In this document: in pieces, positions 1 through 8,562 of the stretch
Layout: each line of letters starts with the position of its first letter
Position numbering within the stretch: the stretch's first letter is position 1
Assembly: GCA_002396665.1 (NCBI GenBank)
Contig: DGYJ01000086.1
Span: 12,655-28,012 of the forward strand
DNA length: 15,358 bases
Origin: Bdellovibrionaceae bacterium UBA5009
GTDB taxonomy: Bacteria > Bdellovibrionota > Bdellovibrionia > Bdellovibrionales > Bdellovibrionaceae
Direction of reading: 5' to 3'
Program-made: the position numbers and the translations under genes
Notes under the pieces: generated by a model
Database searches by the model: none
What the model was told of the DNA's origin: nothing
Seen by the model: only the letters and a program-made list of their open reading frames with translations

Positions 1-993
1 GATGTGGGCGTCAGTTGGGCCGCTGATTATGCAAGACGCCTTGGAATATTTTCGCCATTGAATATGGATTTTACTTTGGCCTTGGGTTCAAGTGGCGTGA
101 CTTTGTATGAAATGACGAAGGTGTTTTCCCAATTCGGTCGTTTGGGGAAACGTGTTCACCCCATGCTGATTCATAAGGTTGAAGATCGTAACGGAAAAAT
201 TTTATTGCAAAATATTTCCTTGGACCTTCGCTTTCAAAAAGAAATGGAAACTTACGAAAAAGATTTCGAAGACCGACGTAAAGCTTTCTTAGAAAAAAGA
301 CAGCAAGAAAACGGCGGAAGCCCAGCAGCAGATGCAAACAATGCCAACGGACAAAATCCACAGGCTGGATCAAATGGTGCTATTGCAGGAAGTGCTGCAG
401 CGGCAGGGGCTAATTCTGTGGCAACAAACACAGAAAATGATTCCATCCTGAATCCAAATCAAAAAAAGCAGAAAAAACTGCCTGATGAATCTATCTTTTT
501 TGATGATCCCGAACAGTTGATCAAGCCGCAAACTGCCTATGTGATGACTTCTCTTTTAAAAGGAGTTGTTGAAGACCCTAAGGGAACTGGGGCCAGAGCA
601 CGCGCACTGGGCCGTGAGGTTGCTGGTAAAACAGGAACAACCAATGGCTATGTGGACGCTTGGTTTATCGGTTACACCGCCCAAGTCGCCACAGGTGTGT
701 GGGTTGGATATGACAAAGAAAAAAGCTTGGGTAAAGGCGAAGTCGGTGGCCGCGCCGCCTTACCAATCTGGGTTGATTACATGAAAGCTGCCCACGAAGG
801 ACTTCCACAGATGACATTACCTGTTCCAGAAGGTATTGTCTTCACCAATATTGATGCATCTAATGGTCGATTGGCGACAGCACAAAGCCAATCCACTTTG
901 AAGCAAGCTTATGTCAACGGGACAGAGCCCACTTCAACATCAAATAAAAGTGAAGAAACAACAGACTTCTTAAAAGAGGACATCTCGCAATGA
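1..993 (+). CDS. mrcA: Penicillin-binding protein 1A, C-terminal part (5' end outside window)
   Basis: This is the C-terminal part of a class A PBP, the inner-membrane enzyme that polymerises and cross-links peptidoglycan in the periplasm. The frame is open from base 1, so the glycosyltransferase domain, the catalytic SxxK and the SxN motif lie upstream of the window. Visible are the family segment ending LALGSSGVTLYEMTKVF and the KTGTT motif of the transpeptidase site (KTG at 628-636), followed by the typical DAWFIGYT and VATGVWVGYD. The protein ends with the PBP1A-like VPEGI and NGTEP segments and a short Ser/Thr/Glu-rich tail. A hydrophilic low-complexity stretch rich in Ala, Asn, Gln and Gly (about 300-480) sits before the KTG motif and looks like a lineage-specific loop. 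The stop overlaps the uvrA start (ATGA), so the two genes are co-transcribed. The family is secure; 1A rather than another class A PBP is likely. Confidence 0.9.
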   Translation, partial: DVGVSWAADYARRLGIFSPLNMDFTLALGSSGVTLYEMTKVFSQFGRLGKRVHPMLIHKVEDRNGKILLQNISLDLRFQKEMETYEKDFEDRRKAFLEKRQQENGGSPAADANNANGQNPQAGSNGAIAGSAAAAGANSVATNTENDSILNPNQKKQKKLPDESIFFDDPEQLIKPQTAYVMTSLLKGVVEDPKGTGARARALGREVAGKTGTTNGYVDAWFIGYTAQVATGVWVGYDKEKSLGKGEVGGRAALPIWVDYMKAAHEGLPQMTLPVPEGIVFTNIDASNGRLATAQSQSTLKQAYVNGTEPTSTSNKSEETTDFLKEDISQ

Positions 994-3944
994 AAGAAAT
1001 TCACCTGTGGGGGGTGAAACAAAATAATCTTAAGAATATCGAAGTCAAAATTCCTGTTGGTCAAATGACAGTGATTTGTGGTCCTTCGGGTTCTGGAAAA
1101 AGTTCTTTGGCATTTGAAACTTTGTTTGCCGAAGGACAAAGACGCTTTATTGAAAGCATGTCGAATTATGCCCGGCAGTTTTTAAATAAAGCGCCAAAGC
1201 CTGATATCGAGGGTATTAATAATATTCCCCCAGCCATTTCTATCGAGCAAAAAAACACAGTGAAGAGTTCGCGGTCAACTGTTGGCACGGCCACAGAGCT
1301 CATCGACTATCTTCGCTTACTTTTTGAAAAGCTTGCAGTTCCTTACTGTCCCACCCATCAAATTCCCTGCGAAAAGCAAAGTGTGACAGAGGCCACGGAT
1401 CAAGTTTTAAAGTACTTTTCAGGTCAGCGTGGATATTTACTTGTCGAAATCAGTGCAGAAAATCGTGCCTTAGAGAGTAAAAAATTACATTCGCTCTTGC
1501 TCCAAGATGGCTACTTGCGAATTTATAAGCCAGCAAAGTCAGCGCAATCTCAAAGTGCAGATACCGAAAAGTCTTCTGCCCCGAAGACAAAGGCGAAAAA
1601 AACTGCTCAATTAAAAAATAAAACAGCAGCGGCAACTAGTGTTGCTTCTGAAAATCAACAGCGAACGCCGCTGACAAAAGTTGATATGGGTGAAGTTTTT
1701 GAAATCAGTGAACCTGCTGCAATTAAAAAGGGTTTACCCAAAGAGACTTTTTATTTGGTCATTGATCGGATGTCTTTTCAAGAAGACGAAAAAGGTCGAC
1801 TGAGTGATTCGTTAAGCCAAGCCTACGAAGCTTCTTTAAAGTACAATAAAAATACATCGACTCGAAAATGCACTGTTTTAAGCACAGATGGATTTCAACT
1901 TCAGCTCAGCGAAGAAGCCAGCTGCCCAGTGTGTTCTTACACCCCTCCGCAAATTTCTTCAAAAATATTTAGTTTTAATTCCCCTTTGGGGGCTTGTCCT
2001 ACGTGCAAAGGTTTTGGCAATACTCTTGAAGTCGATGAAAAAAAGGTTGTTCCTAATCCGACCCTTAGCATTTCTGAAGGGGCATTGAATCCTTTCACGA
2101 TGCCAAGTGCCTCCTATGAAAAGAAACAATTGCTTCAGTTTTGTAAAAAACAAAAAATCAGTGTGCAAAAACCTTGGGCCGATTTAACCAAGGAGCAAAG
2201 AGATCTTATTTGGAATGGCGACAAAGATTTTTTTGGGGTGAAGGGCTTGTTCGAATATCTTGAGCAAATGAAGTACAAGATGCATGTTCGGGTTTTTATT
2301 GCCAGATACCGCAGCCCGAATCTGTGCCCCATGTGCCATGGCTCAAGATTAAGACCAGAAGTGTCTTCGATGTATTTGCAGGGACAGAATATTAATCAAC
2401 TTTCAAGTGTGACCATTGAAGACCTGCACCAGTTTTTTCAAAAAACAAAATTCACTTCCTATCAAGAAGAAGTTGCCGGGGAAGTCTTAAAGCAAATTAA
2501 ATCGAGACTCGAATTTTTGATGAGCGTAGGAGTTCACTATTTAACCTTAAGTCGTGAAACAAGAACTTTATCAGGTGGTGAATACCAGCGTCTGATTTTG
2601 GCGAATCAATTGGGAAGTGGCCTATCACAGACTTTATATGTTTTAGATGAACCCACTGTGGGTTTACATCCCCGGGATAACGATAGGCTGATTTCAGTTT
2701 TAAAAGATTTAAAAAATTTAGGAAATACTTTAGTTATTGTTGAGCACGATCATGATGTCATTCGAAGTTCTGAAAATATAATCGAAATGGGTCCCGGGTC
2801 TGGAGTTTTCGGTGGTGAAGTTGTTTATTCTGGTATCACAGAAAATTTTTATAAATTTCAAAAATCTATTACAGCTCCCTATGTGCAATCTCAAAAGCGC
2901 AATATTTCTAGGGATGTCAGGCCTGTCAATACCGACAATTATAAATACAAAATTTCGATTGAAGGAGCCCACGGGCATAATTTAAAAAATGTGGATGTGA
3001 TGTTCCCACTGAATCGTTTGGTCGCAGTTACTGGGGTTAGCGGTTCCGGCAAATCCACTCTTGTCTCAAAAACTTTGTACCCAGCCTTGTCGCGCGCTTT
3101 AGAAATTGAATTTCTTGCGGCCCAGCCCTACAAGGCCATTGAAGGCATTGAAAATGTCAAAAATGTCACCTTGATTGACCAAAGCCCCATCGGTAAGTCT
3201 GCTCGCAGTTCGCCGATTACTTACATGAAAGCCTTTGATGCTATCCGCACAATGATGTCCCAAACTTTCGAAGCCAAGGTCCGTGGCTACACGCCGGGAA
3301 CTTTCAGCTTAAATGTGGATGGTGGGCGATGCCCAGCCTGCAAAGGAACGGGTTTTGAGGAAATAGATATGATGTTCATGGATAATGTGATTATCCCTTG
3401 TGATGTCTGTGATTCAAAAAAATATCGTCCAGAAATTTTAGAAATTCAGTACAAGGGAAAAAATATCCACCAAATATTGTCGATGACAGTTGGCGAGGCC
3501 ATGAATTTTTTCGTCGCCCACCCGAATATTCGCAAACCACTGAGTGTGCTTAAAGAGGTTGGTCTTGACTATTTACAGCTTGGTCAACCTGCCAATAGCC
3601 TGAGCGGGGGCGAATCCCAACGTCTTAAAATTGCCAAAGAACTTTCAGAGGTCCAGCAAAAGTCGACACTGTATATTTTAGATGAACCGACAACGGGTTT
3701 GCACTTTAAAGAGATCGAGCTTCTTATGAAGGTTTTGCACAAGCTGATTGAATCTGGCGGAAGTGTCATCGTTGTCGAGCACAATTTGGATGTCATCGCG
3801 GGATCAGATTATGTGATTGATTTAGGGCCTGAAGCCGGGCAAAAAGGTGGAAATATAGTATTTGCCGGTACGCCGACGGATATGATGAAAGTAAAAAAGA
3901 GCCTCACTGGTCAATACTTGAAAAGATATTTGGAAGGTCAATGA
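990..3944 (+). CDS. uvrA: UvrA, excinuclease ABC subunit A
   Basis: This is the damage-recognition ATPase of nucleotide excision repair; in the family, a UvrA dimer scans DNA and loads UvrB. Both ABC modules are complete: Walker A GPSGSGKS (residues 31-38) and GVSGSGKS (682-689), and LSGGE signatures at 527-531 and 871-875 followed by LDEPT Walker B motifs. Two zinc modules are present, C312/C315...C336/C339 and C781/C784...C804/C807. The protein has 984 residues against about 940 usually. Most of the excess is a Lys/Ala/Ser-rich low-complexity insert at about residues 180-227, inside the region that forms the UvrB-binding domain in other UvrAs. The segment before CPMC (near 2270-2330) reads HVRVFIARYR, unlike the usual text there, so it may be a divergent paralogue. 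The start has AGAGGA at 975-980. ATGA overlaps on both sides place it in one operon with the PBP and the ABC exporter. Confidence 0.93.
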   Translation: MKEIHLWGVKQNNLKNIEVKIPVGQMTVICGPSGSGKSSLAFETLFAEGQRRFIESMSNYARQFLNKAPKPDIEGINNIPPAISIEQKNTVKSSRSTVGTATELIDYLRLLFEKLAVPYCPTHQIPCEKQSVTEATDQVLKYFSGQRGYLLVEISAENRALESKKLHSLLLQDGYLRIYKPAKSAQSQSADTEKSSAPKTKAKKTAQLKNKTAAATSVASENQQRTPLTKVDMGEVFEISEPAAIKKGLPKETFYLVIDRMSFQEDEKGRLSDSLSQAYEASLKYNKNTSTRKCTVLSTDGFQLQLSEEASCPVCSYTPPQISSKIFSFNSPLGACPTCKGFGNTLEVDEKKVVPNPTLSISEGALNPFTMPSASYEKKQLLQFCKKQKISVQKPWADLTKEQRDLIWNGDKDFFGVKGLFEYLEQMKYKMHVRVFIARYRSPNLCPMCHGSRLRPEVSSMYLQGQNINQLSSVTIEDLHQFFQKTKFTSYQEEVAGEVLKQIKSRLEFLMSVGVHYLTLSRETRTLSGGEYQRLILANQLGSGLSQTLYVLDEPTVGLHPRDNDRLISVLKDLKNLGNTLVIVEHDHDVIRSSENIIEMGPGSGVFGGEVVYSGITENFYKFQKSITAPYVQSQKRNISRDVRPVNTDNYKYKISIEGAHGHNLKNVDVMFPLNRLVAVTGVSGSGKSTLVSKTLYPALSRALEIEFLAAQPYKAIEGIENVKNVTLIDQSPIGKSARSSPITYMKAFDAIRTMMSQTFEAKVRGYTPGTFSLNVDGGRCPACKGTGFEEIDMMFMDNVIIPCDVCDSKKYRPEILEIQYKGKNIHQILSMTVGEAMNFFVAHPNIRKPLSVLKEVGLDYLQLGQPANSLSGGESQRLKIAKELSEVQQKSTLYILDEPTTGLHFKEIELLMKVLHKLIESGGSVIVVEHNLDVIAGSDYVIDLGPEAGQKGGNIVFAGTPTDMMKVKKSLTGQYLKRYLEGQ

Positions 3945-5677
3945 AGGAAATTTTAAAACGACTGATAATTGAAATTAAACCCCACATGCGCAAGGTGATT
4001 GTTATTGCCATCTCTGGCTTAATTTATTCACTTTGCTATGCTCGTTTAATTTTAACATTAAAAGACATCCACAAGGCCTTTGAAAGCGGGCAATCTGAAA
4101 AGGTAGCAGCGGTTGCAGCCTTAGCTTTAGGTTTGTCATTGGTGGTGGCCTTTAGTCGTTATTTTCATATTTTCTTAATGAACTATGTGGCCGAGCTTGT
4201 GACGAATAGTTATCGTCTTCAGTTGCAGAAAAAATTTATGGTCTTGAACTTAAGCTTTCATACCCAGTATGCGGGCGGTTCAGGTGGACTTTTAAGTCGT
4301 ATCTTGAATGATGTCCGTGTGATTCAAGATGGGCTTAGAATGGTAGCGGACTTTTTTCGTGAACCTTTGCTGGCCTTATTACTTCTTGGAAATTTATTTT
4401 ATTTAAATTGGAAGCTGACTTGTATGATTTTGATTTTGCTTCCGATCATTTTGTTTTTCTTGAAAAGAATTTCTATCAGTTTGCGAAAGTATGTTCTTTG
4501 GGGCCAAGAAAATTTAGAAAAAATCACTTCGACGATTAAAGAATCCATTGATGGAGTTCGCATCATTCAATCTTTTAATCTTGAAGGTGTAATGTCGGAC
4601 CGCCTTTCGAAGGAATCTGCCGATTATTTAGAGATCAGAAAAAAAGTTCATTCGCGTATCGAGATCATGAGCCCAGTGGTTGAATTTATTGCCACGGCTT
4701 TGATTTTAGGAATCTTCTTCTATTTTAGTTCGGAAGTTTCAAAAGGGACAATCACCACGGGTGATGTGTTGGCCTATATTGCTTCACTGATGGCCATCAA
4801 TCAGCCAATTAAAAAACTGCAAGAAAGCTATGTGCGCATCCAGGAAACTGTTGTGGCTTCGAAAAGAATTTTTGAAATATTAGATGACCAAAATGTTGTT
4901 TACGAAGATCCAGCTGCCATTCCTTTTCCAAGCAATTGGTCTAAAATCATCTACAAAAACGTTTCTTTTAAATACAATCAAAGTTTGATCTTAAAAAATA
5001 TTAACTTTGAAATCACAAAAGGCCAGGCCATTGCTTTTGTTGGCGAAAGTGGCAGTGGTAAGTCGACGATAGTGAATTTGTTAGAAAGATTTTACGACCC
5101 AACAGAGGGCGAAATTCTAGTCGACGGTGTTCCGTTGCAAAAATTTTCTTTGAAAAGTTTACGCAAAAACATTGCCCTTGTTTCGCAGGATGTTTTTTTA
5201 TTTAGTGACTCTATCGAAAAAAATATTTGGGCCGGGGATTTTGATAAAAAGCCTGATCAAATACCTTCGCGTGCCCAATCGGCCAATGCCCATGATTTTA
5301 TTCTACGGACCCCACGGCAGTATAAATCCATGGTGGGTGATCGCGGCAGTATGCTTTCGGGTGGTGAAAAGCAAAGGGTCAGCTTAGCCAGGGCCTTCTT
5401 TAAAGATGCACCATTGTTAATTTTGGATGAAGCCACCAGTGCATTGGATAGCTCAAGCGAAGTCGAAGTTCAAAAGGGAATTGACCTTTTAATGAAGGGC
5501 CGCACAAGCTTGGTTATAGCCCATCGCCTATCGACTATTCAAAATGCTGACTGCATTTTTGTTTTAAAATCAGGCGAAATCGTTGAACAGGGCCGTTTTC
5601 AAGAGCTCATTCAAAGACCTGGTGAATTTCGCAGATTCTACGAAATCCAGGCAGGGCGTCCTAACCCACAGGCCTAG
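3941..5677 (+). CDS. ABC exporter, fused membrane and ATPase domains (MsbA/lipid-exporter type)
   Basis: This is a half-size ABC exporter that should act as a homodimer in the inner membrane. Residues 1 to about 320 form the transmembrane domain, with several long hydrophobic segments (for example near nucleotides 3990-4030, 4100-4150, 4370-4480 and 4680-4760). The ATPase domain follows: Walker A GESGSGKS (368-375), Q-loop SQDVFLF, signature LSGGEKQR (from 472), Walker B LLILDEATSALD with D496/E497, and switch histidine H528. Its 578 residues match MsbA, and the layout is that of the MsbA/multidrug exporter family. The substrate (lipid A, another lipid or a drug) cannot be told from sequence, so no symbol is given. 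The start overlaps the uvrA stop (ATGA), and GGAAGG at 3932-3937 can serve as ribosome binding site. It is the last gene of the operon. Confidence 0.9.
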   Translation: MKEILKRLIIEIKPHMRKVIVIAISGLIYSLCYARLILTLKDIHKAFESGQSEKVAAVAALALGLSLVVAFSRYFHIFLMNYVAELVTNSYRLQLQKKFMVLNLSFHTQYAGGSGGLLSRILNDVRVIQDGLRMVADFFREPLLALLLLGNLFYLNWKLTCMILILLPIILFFLKRISISLRKYVLWGQENLEKITSTIKESIDGVRIIQSFNLEGVMSDRLSKESADYLEIRKKVHSRIEIMSPVVEFIATALILGIFFYFSSEVSKGTITTGDVLAYIASLMAINQPIKKLQESYVRIQETVVASKRIFEILDDQNVVYEDPAAIPFPSNWSKIIYKNVSFKYNQSLILKNINFEITKGQAIAFVGESGSGKSTIVNLLERFYDPTEGEILVDGVPLQKFSLKSLRKNIALVSQDVFLFSDSIEKNIWAGDFDKKPDQIPSRAQSANAHDFILRTPRQYKSMVGDRGSMLSGGEKQRVSLARAFFKDAPLLILDEATSALDSSSEVEVQKGIDLLMKGRTSLVIAHRLSTIQNADCIFVLKSGEIVEQGRFQELIQRPGEFRRFYEIQAGRPNPQA

Positions 5678-5715
5678 TTACCCCATTTGGTGTTAAACTT
5701 TTAGACAGATTTTTT

Positions 5716-5733
5716 GGAACCAAGTCGGTTTTT
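5716..5733 (+). terminator. Weak candidate terminator after the ABC exporter
   Basis: A short hairpin can form: GGAACC, loop AAGTC, GGTTTT, with two G-T pairs at its base, running into a short T tract. The stem core is only four Watson-Crick pairs, so it is weak, but it lies about 40 bases after the operon's last stop and before the next gene's promoter candidate. Confidence 0.25.
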
Positions 5734-5763
5734 ACATGCCTTAATCCCAATTGATGAAGTCTG

Positions 5764-5792
5764 TGGAAATCTGCGGTGAACTCCGTTAAGAT
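5764..5792 (+). promoter_or_regulatory. Candidate sigma-70-type promoter of the L,D-transpeptidase gene
   Basis: TGGAAA (5764-5769) and TAAGAT (5787-5792) are separated by 17 bases, each matching four of six consensus positions. The predicted start near 5799 would leave a leader of about 18 bases containing AGGAG at 5804-5808, eight bases before the ATG. Spacing and position are good, but the individual boxes are weak. Confidence 0.3.
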
Positions 5793-5816
5793 GCTCAAAA
5801 ATCAGGAGTTCATACA

Positions 5817-6752
5817 ATGAAAGTCTCTACACTATTCGCTAAATCAATACTTGCACTTGTGGCCATGGTGACTTTGGCGTGTTCACCGAAAGGTTTTCAA
5901 ACTTCTTCCCAGCCAAAATCGATGGCCGATCAATCAGAAATGATTCCTGAATTGATGTCGGAAGGCCTTTCGAATTCTTCTGCAGGAATAAATGATGGAG
6001 CTTCTGCCGATCAGTTGGTGAATGGCACGAAGGTAGATCTTTCACAAATCCAAGAGCAATTGTCTGATGATTTAACTTATGGATATAAGGCTGTTGTTAT
6101 TATTGACCGCGCCAAAGAAAAAACATCTGCAACGGCTCAGTCCTTGGCTATTTTTAAATTGAATGAAGAGTCACAAAAATTCGAGCTTTTTAATGCGAAT
6201 TCTTGGAAAGTTTCTACTGGGGTCATGATTCCAATCACAGAAACTATTACGAACAAATTGGATGGAACAACAAGAGAAGTGACAAGCAAGCGGTTTACGC
6301 CGACAGGGTTTTTTGCGCCGAATGTGATTGATGCAAAGGCAAGATCAAATGCCTACGATTCTGAAATGCCAAATGCTGTTTGGTTTTGGAGAGAAAGTGG
6401 TTACGCAATCCACGCCACTGGTAAAGGAAATTATTCTAAATTAGGTAAGCGTGCATCCCATGGATGTATTCGATTAACTTTAGATAATTCTAAAATGCTT
6501 TTTGATCTTGTGAAAAGTTTTGGTCGTCAATATGTTGTGGAATTAAATCGCTTAACGGGTAAGCCTGTTGTTAAGGCCAATGGGGATTTATCTGTTGTTA
6601 AGCGCTACCCGGTCCTTGTTGTTGTAACTGATTCTGCGGACTCTCGTTCAAACAAAGTCGATATGAAGGCGATGATCGAAAGCCCAGAGCAAGTGGTGTC
6701 ATTGTTTGACCAAATGGATGACGAAGAGCAAGTTGCCGCAGCAAGCAATTAA
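5817..6752 (+). CDS. L,D-transpeptidase (YkuD domain), probable lipoprotein
   Basis: This is a YkuD-family L,D-transpeptidase. Members form 3-3 cross-links in peptidoglycan, attach proteins to it or exchange D-amino acids; which of these applies is not visible. The catalytic signature SHGCIR is present, with C217 as nucleophile and H215 beside it, and H199 in the upstream AIHATG segment. The N-terminus is a signal sequence with a hydrophobic core, followed by Cys22 in VTLAC. This fits a lipoprotein signal, although Thr at -3 and Leu at -2 make the lipobox imperfect, so a soluble periplasmic form is possible. A Ser/Gln-rich linker precedes the domain, and a tail of about 70 residues with an acidic end follows it. 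The gene has its own AGGAG site and a strong terminator downstream, so it is probably monocistronic. In Bdellovibrio, known enzymes of this family modify prey and self walls. Confidence 0.9.
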   Translation: MKVSTLFAKSILALVAMVTLACSPKGFQTSSQPKSMADQSEMIPELMSEGLSNSSAGINDGASADQLVNGTKVDLSQIQEQLSDDLTYGYKAVVIIDRAKEKTSATAQSLAIFKLNEESQKFELFNANSWKVSTGVMIPITETITNKLDGTTREVTSKRFTPTGFFAPNVIDAKARSNAYDSEMPNAVWFWRESGYAIHATGKGNYSKLGKRASHGCIRLTLDNSKMLFDLVKSFGRQYVVELNRLTGKPVVKANGDLSVVKRYPVLVVVTDSADSRSNKVDMKAMIESPEQVVSLFDQMDDEEQVAAASN

Positions 6753-6800
6753 AATCTAATTATTTAAATTCAATAAAGAGCACCAAGTCTGTGCTTAAGC

Positions 6801-6833
6801 AGGTCCTGTATCAATCTGGTACAGGACCTTTTT
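6801..6833 (+). terminator. Strong rho-independent terminator after the L,D-transpeptidase gene
   Basis: A perfect 10-pair stem, AGGTCCTGTA (6801-6810) with TACAGGACCT (6820-6829), encloses a 9-base loop and is followed directly by a T tract. It lies 48 bases after the stop and cleanly separates this gene from the sigma-54 activator gene. Confidence 0.92.
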
Positions 6834-6866
6834 CATTTTAAAGACCCCTTAAGTTTGTCCAAATTT

Positions 6867-6897
6867 TTGACGATGAATGTCTTGTGATTAGACAGAT
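6867..6897 (+). promoter_or_regulatory. Candidate promoter and overlapping operator of the sigma-54 activator gene
   Basis: TTGACG at 6867-6872 is a five-of-six -35 box; the best partner is only TAGACA at 6889-6894 (16-base spacer), so the -10 is poor. Across this region lies an inverted repeat, TGTCT-N7-AGACA (6878-6894). A closely similar repeat stands upstream of the sigma-54 promoter at 8684. A protein bound here would cover the promoter, which suggests autorepression by the activator. No sigma-54 promoter was found in this gap. The leader then holds AAAGGGG at 6907-6913, a good ribosome binding site. Confidence 0.35.
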
Positions 6898-6920
6898 GTA
6901 TTCTTGAAAGGGGTTTTGAA

Positions 6921-8477
6921 ATGATCAATTGGGATGAGTTTGAACATATTCATGTTATCAAAAAATTAAAACAAATTTTAAATACGTGGTGGAGCATCGA
7001 CGTCGTATTCACCGACGAACGTGGCACAATCAAGGGTTTTGATTCTGAAAAAACCCATTTCATTAATCCTGCAATAGCTTATTTGATGAGTAAAGAATCA
7101 GGCCAAAATAGTTTCGGCGAAATGGTAACGAAGTCGCTTGAAGATTTGCGAACTTCAGAAAACAGATATTCCCTTCGCAAATGGGATATGGTTGGTTTTG
7201 ATGTGGGAATTTTTCCAATCATGATCGAAAACGATTGTGTTGGAACTGTGGTCGCTGTTGGTTTTTTTAAAGACGAAAACTACTCGCAACGTTTGCATGA
7301 AATCCGCGAAAGACTATCTGCCTTTGGTGCAACTTCTGACGCTATTGAAAAATGCGTAGGCCAGTTGCAGTTTTTGAACGAACATGATCGTCAACATTTC
7401 ACAGAACTTTGTGAACTTGTTGGACAAGAAGTTGTTACTTTACATTTGGAAATCTCTTCACGGGAAAACCGCATCCGTGAACTTAATAAAGAATTAGGCA
7501 ACCGTTTTCGCTATGACAATATGATTGGTAAATCAAAACCCATGCAGTCATTGTATTCGCTTTTAGATAAAATTAAAGGGGCAGACACGACGGTGCTTGT
7601 TCAAGGGGAAAATGGAACTGGTAAAGAGTTGATCGCTAGATCTATCCATTACAATTCAAATCGTAAAGACAAATCCTTTGTGATCCAAAACTGTTCGGCC
7701 TTCAATGACAATTTATTAGAGTCTGAGCTTTTTGGTCACGTGAAGGGTTCATTTACAGGTGCAGTGAAAGATAAAAAAGGTCTTTTTGAAATGGCAGATA
7801 AAGGGACTTTCTTCTTGGATGAGATCGGGGACACTTCTCCGACCATGCAGGTGAAACTTCTTCGCGTTCTTCAAGAAGGCACATTTATGCCTGTGGGATC
7901 GACAGAACAGCGCAAAGTCGATGTCCGTATCATTGCGGCCACAAATAAGAACCTGAAAGAGATGGTCGAGCAAGGCACATTCCGTGAAGACTTGTACTAT
8001 CGCTTAAATGTTATCAATATTCGTGTTCCACCATTGCGTGAAAGAAAAGAAGACATCCCATATCTTGTGGATGCTTTCTTACAAAAAGTCTTCGATGTCC
8101 AAGGGGGAACAAAAAAGGTTCTAACAAAAAGAGCCCTAGAAAAGCTTTATGATTACCCATGGCCTGGAAACGTGCGTGAGCTTCAAAATGAGATTGAAAG
8201 ACTTTGCGTTCTTTCTGGCGAAGAATCAAAATTGATGGCTGAAAACTTGTCACCAAAGATTCTTGAAGCTGGCGAAAAGAACAAAGTTCAAGGTTCAAGA
8301 CTTCAAGGCAAGTTAAAAGATGCCCTCGAAGAGCTTGAGCGCGATATGATCCGCGAGGGTCTGCGCCGCACAGGCTGGAATAAGTCTAAATTGGCCAAGG
8401 AGCTCGGTATTAGCCGTGCTGGCTTGATTATGAAGGTTGAAAAATACGGCCTTGATAAGCGCAAATTAGCCCGCTAA
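6921..8477 (+). CDS. Sigma-54-dependent transcriptional activator (bacterial enhancer-binding protein)
   Basis: This protein activates RNA polymerase carrying sigma-54 by ATP hydrolysis after binding upstream DNA. Residues 1 to about 175 are a sensory domain with a GAF/PocR-like pattern (FPIMIENDCVGTVVAVGFF). I cannot name its ligand, and no receiver-type phosphorylation site is apparent. A helical linker (about 175-205) leads into the AAA+ domain: Walker A GENGTGKE (229-236), sigma-54 loop GSFTGA (276-281, a common variant of GAFTGA), Walker B GTFFLDEIGD, and the arginine-finger segment FREDLYYRLNVI. The C-terminal 45-50 residues are a Fis-type helix-turn-helix (NKSKLAKELGISRAGL). All catalytic elements are intact. 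It starts at ATG 6921 behind AAAGGGG. A terminator follows, so it is transcribed alone; the next gene has a sigma-54 promoter and is its most likely target. Confidence 0.93.
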   Translation: MINWDEFEHIHVIKKLKQILNTWWSIDVVFTDERGTIKGFDSEKTHFINPAIAYLMSKESGQNSFGEMVTKSLEDLRTSENRYSLRKWDMVGFDVGIFPIMIENDCVGTVVAVGFFKDENYSQRLHEIRERLSAFGATSDAIEKCVGQLQFLNEHDRQHFTELCELVGQEVVTLHLEISSRENRIRELNKELGNRFRYDNMIGKSKPMQSLYSLLDKIKGADTTVLVQGENGTGKELIARSIHYNSNRKDKSFVIQNCSAFNDNLLESELFGHVKGSFTGAVKDKKGLFEMADKGTFFLDEIGDTSPTMQVKLLRVLQEGTFMPVGSTEQRKVDVRIIAATNKNLKEMVEQGTFREDLYYRLNVINIRVPPLRERKEDIPYLVDAFLQKVFDVQGGTKKVLTKRALEKLYDYPWPGNVRELQNEIERLCVLSGEESKLMAENLSPKILEAGEKNKVQGSRLQGKLKDALEELERDMIREGLRRTGWNKSKLAKELGISRAGLIMKVEKYGLDKRKLAR

Positions 8478-8523
8478 GGCTCTGAATTTGTAAAAAAAAC
8501 CTGATTGAACGAAAGAAACACAG

Positions 8524-8555
8524 AACCGGCCCATCAAGGTCGGTTTTGTTTTTTA
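8524..8555 (+). terminator. Rho-independent terminator after the sigma-54 activator gene
   Basis: AACCGGCC (8524-8531) pairs with GGTCGGTT (8538-8545) through one G-T pair, with a 6-base loop. The stem is followed by a T-rich run broken by a single G. It lies about 45 bases after the stop. Confidence 0.8.
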
Positions 8556-8562
8556 ATCCAAA

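Noticed and set aside
5708..5816. Sigma-54 promoter before the L,D-transpeptidase gene, suggested by the weak TGTT-N9-GACA site upstream
   Set aside because: TTGGAAC at 5714-5720 resembles a -24 box, but no GC stands at the required distance.
6844..6914. ACCCCTT (6844-6850) complementary to the AAGGGGT ribosome binding site of the activator gene, as a possible RNA switch
   Set aside because: Only seven pairs, 57 bases apart, and the candidate promoter lies between the two arms, so the first arm is probably not transcribed.
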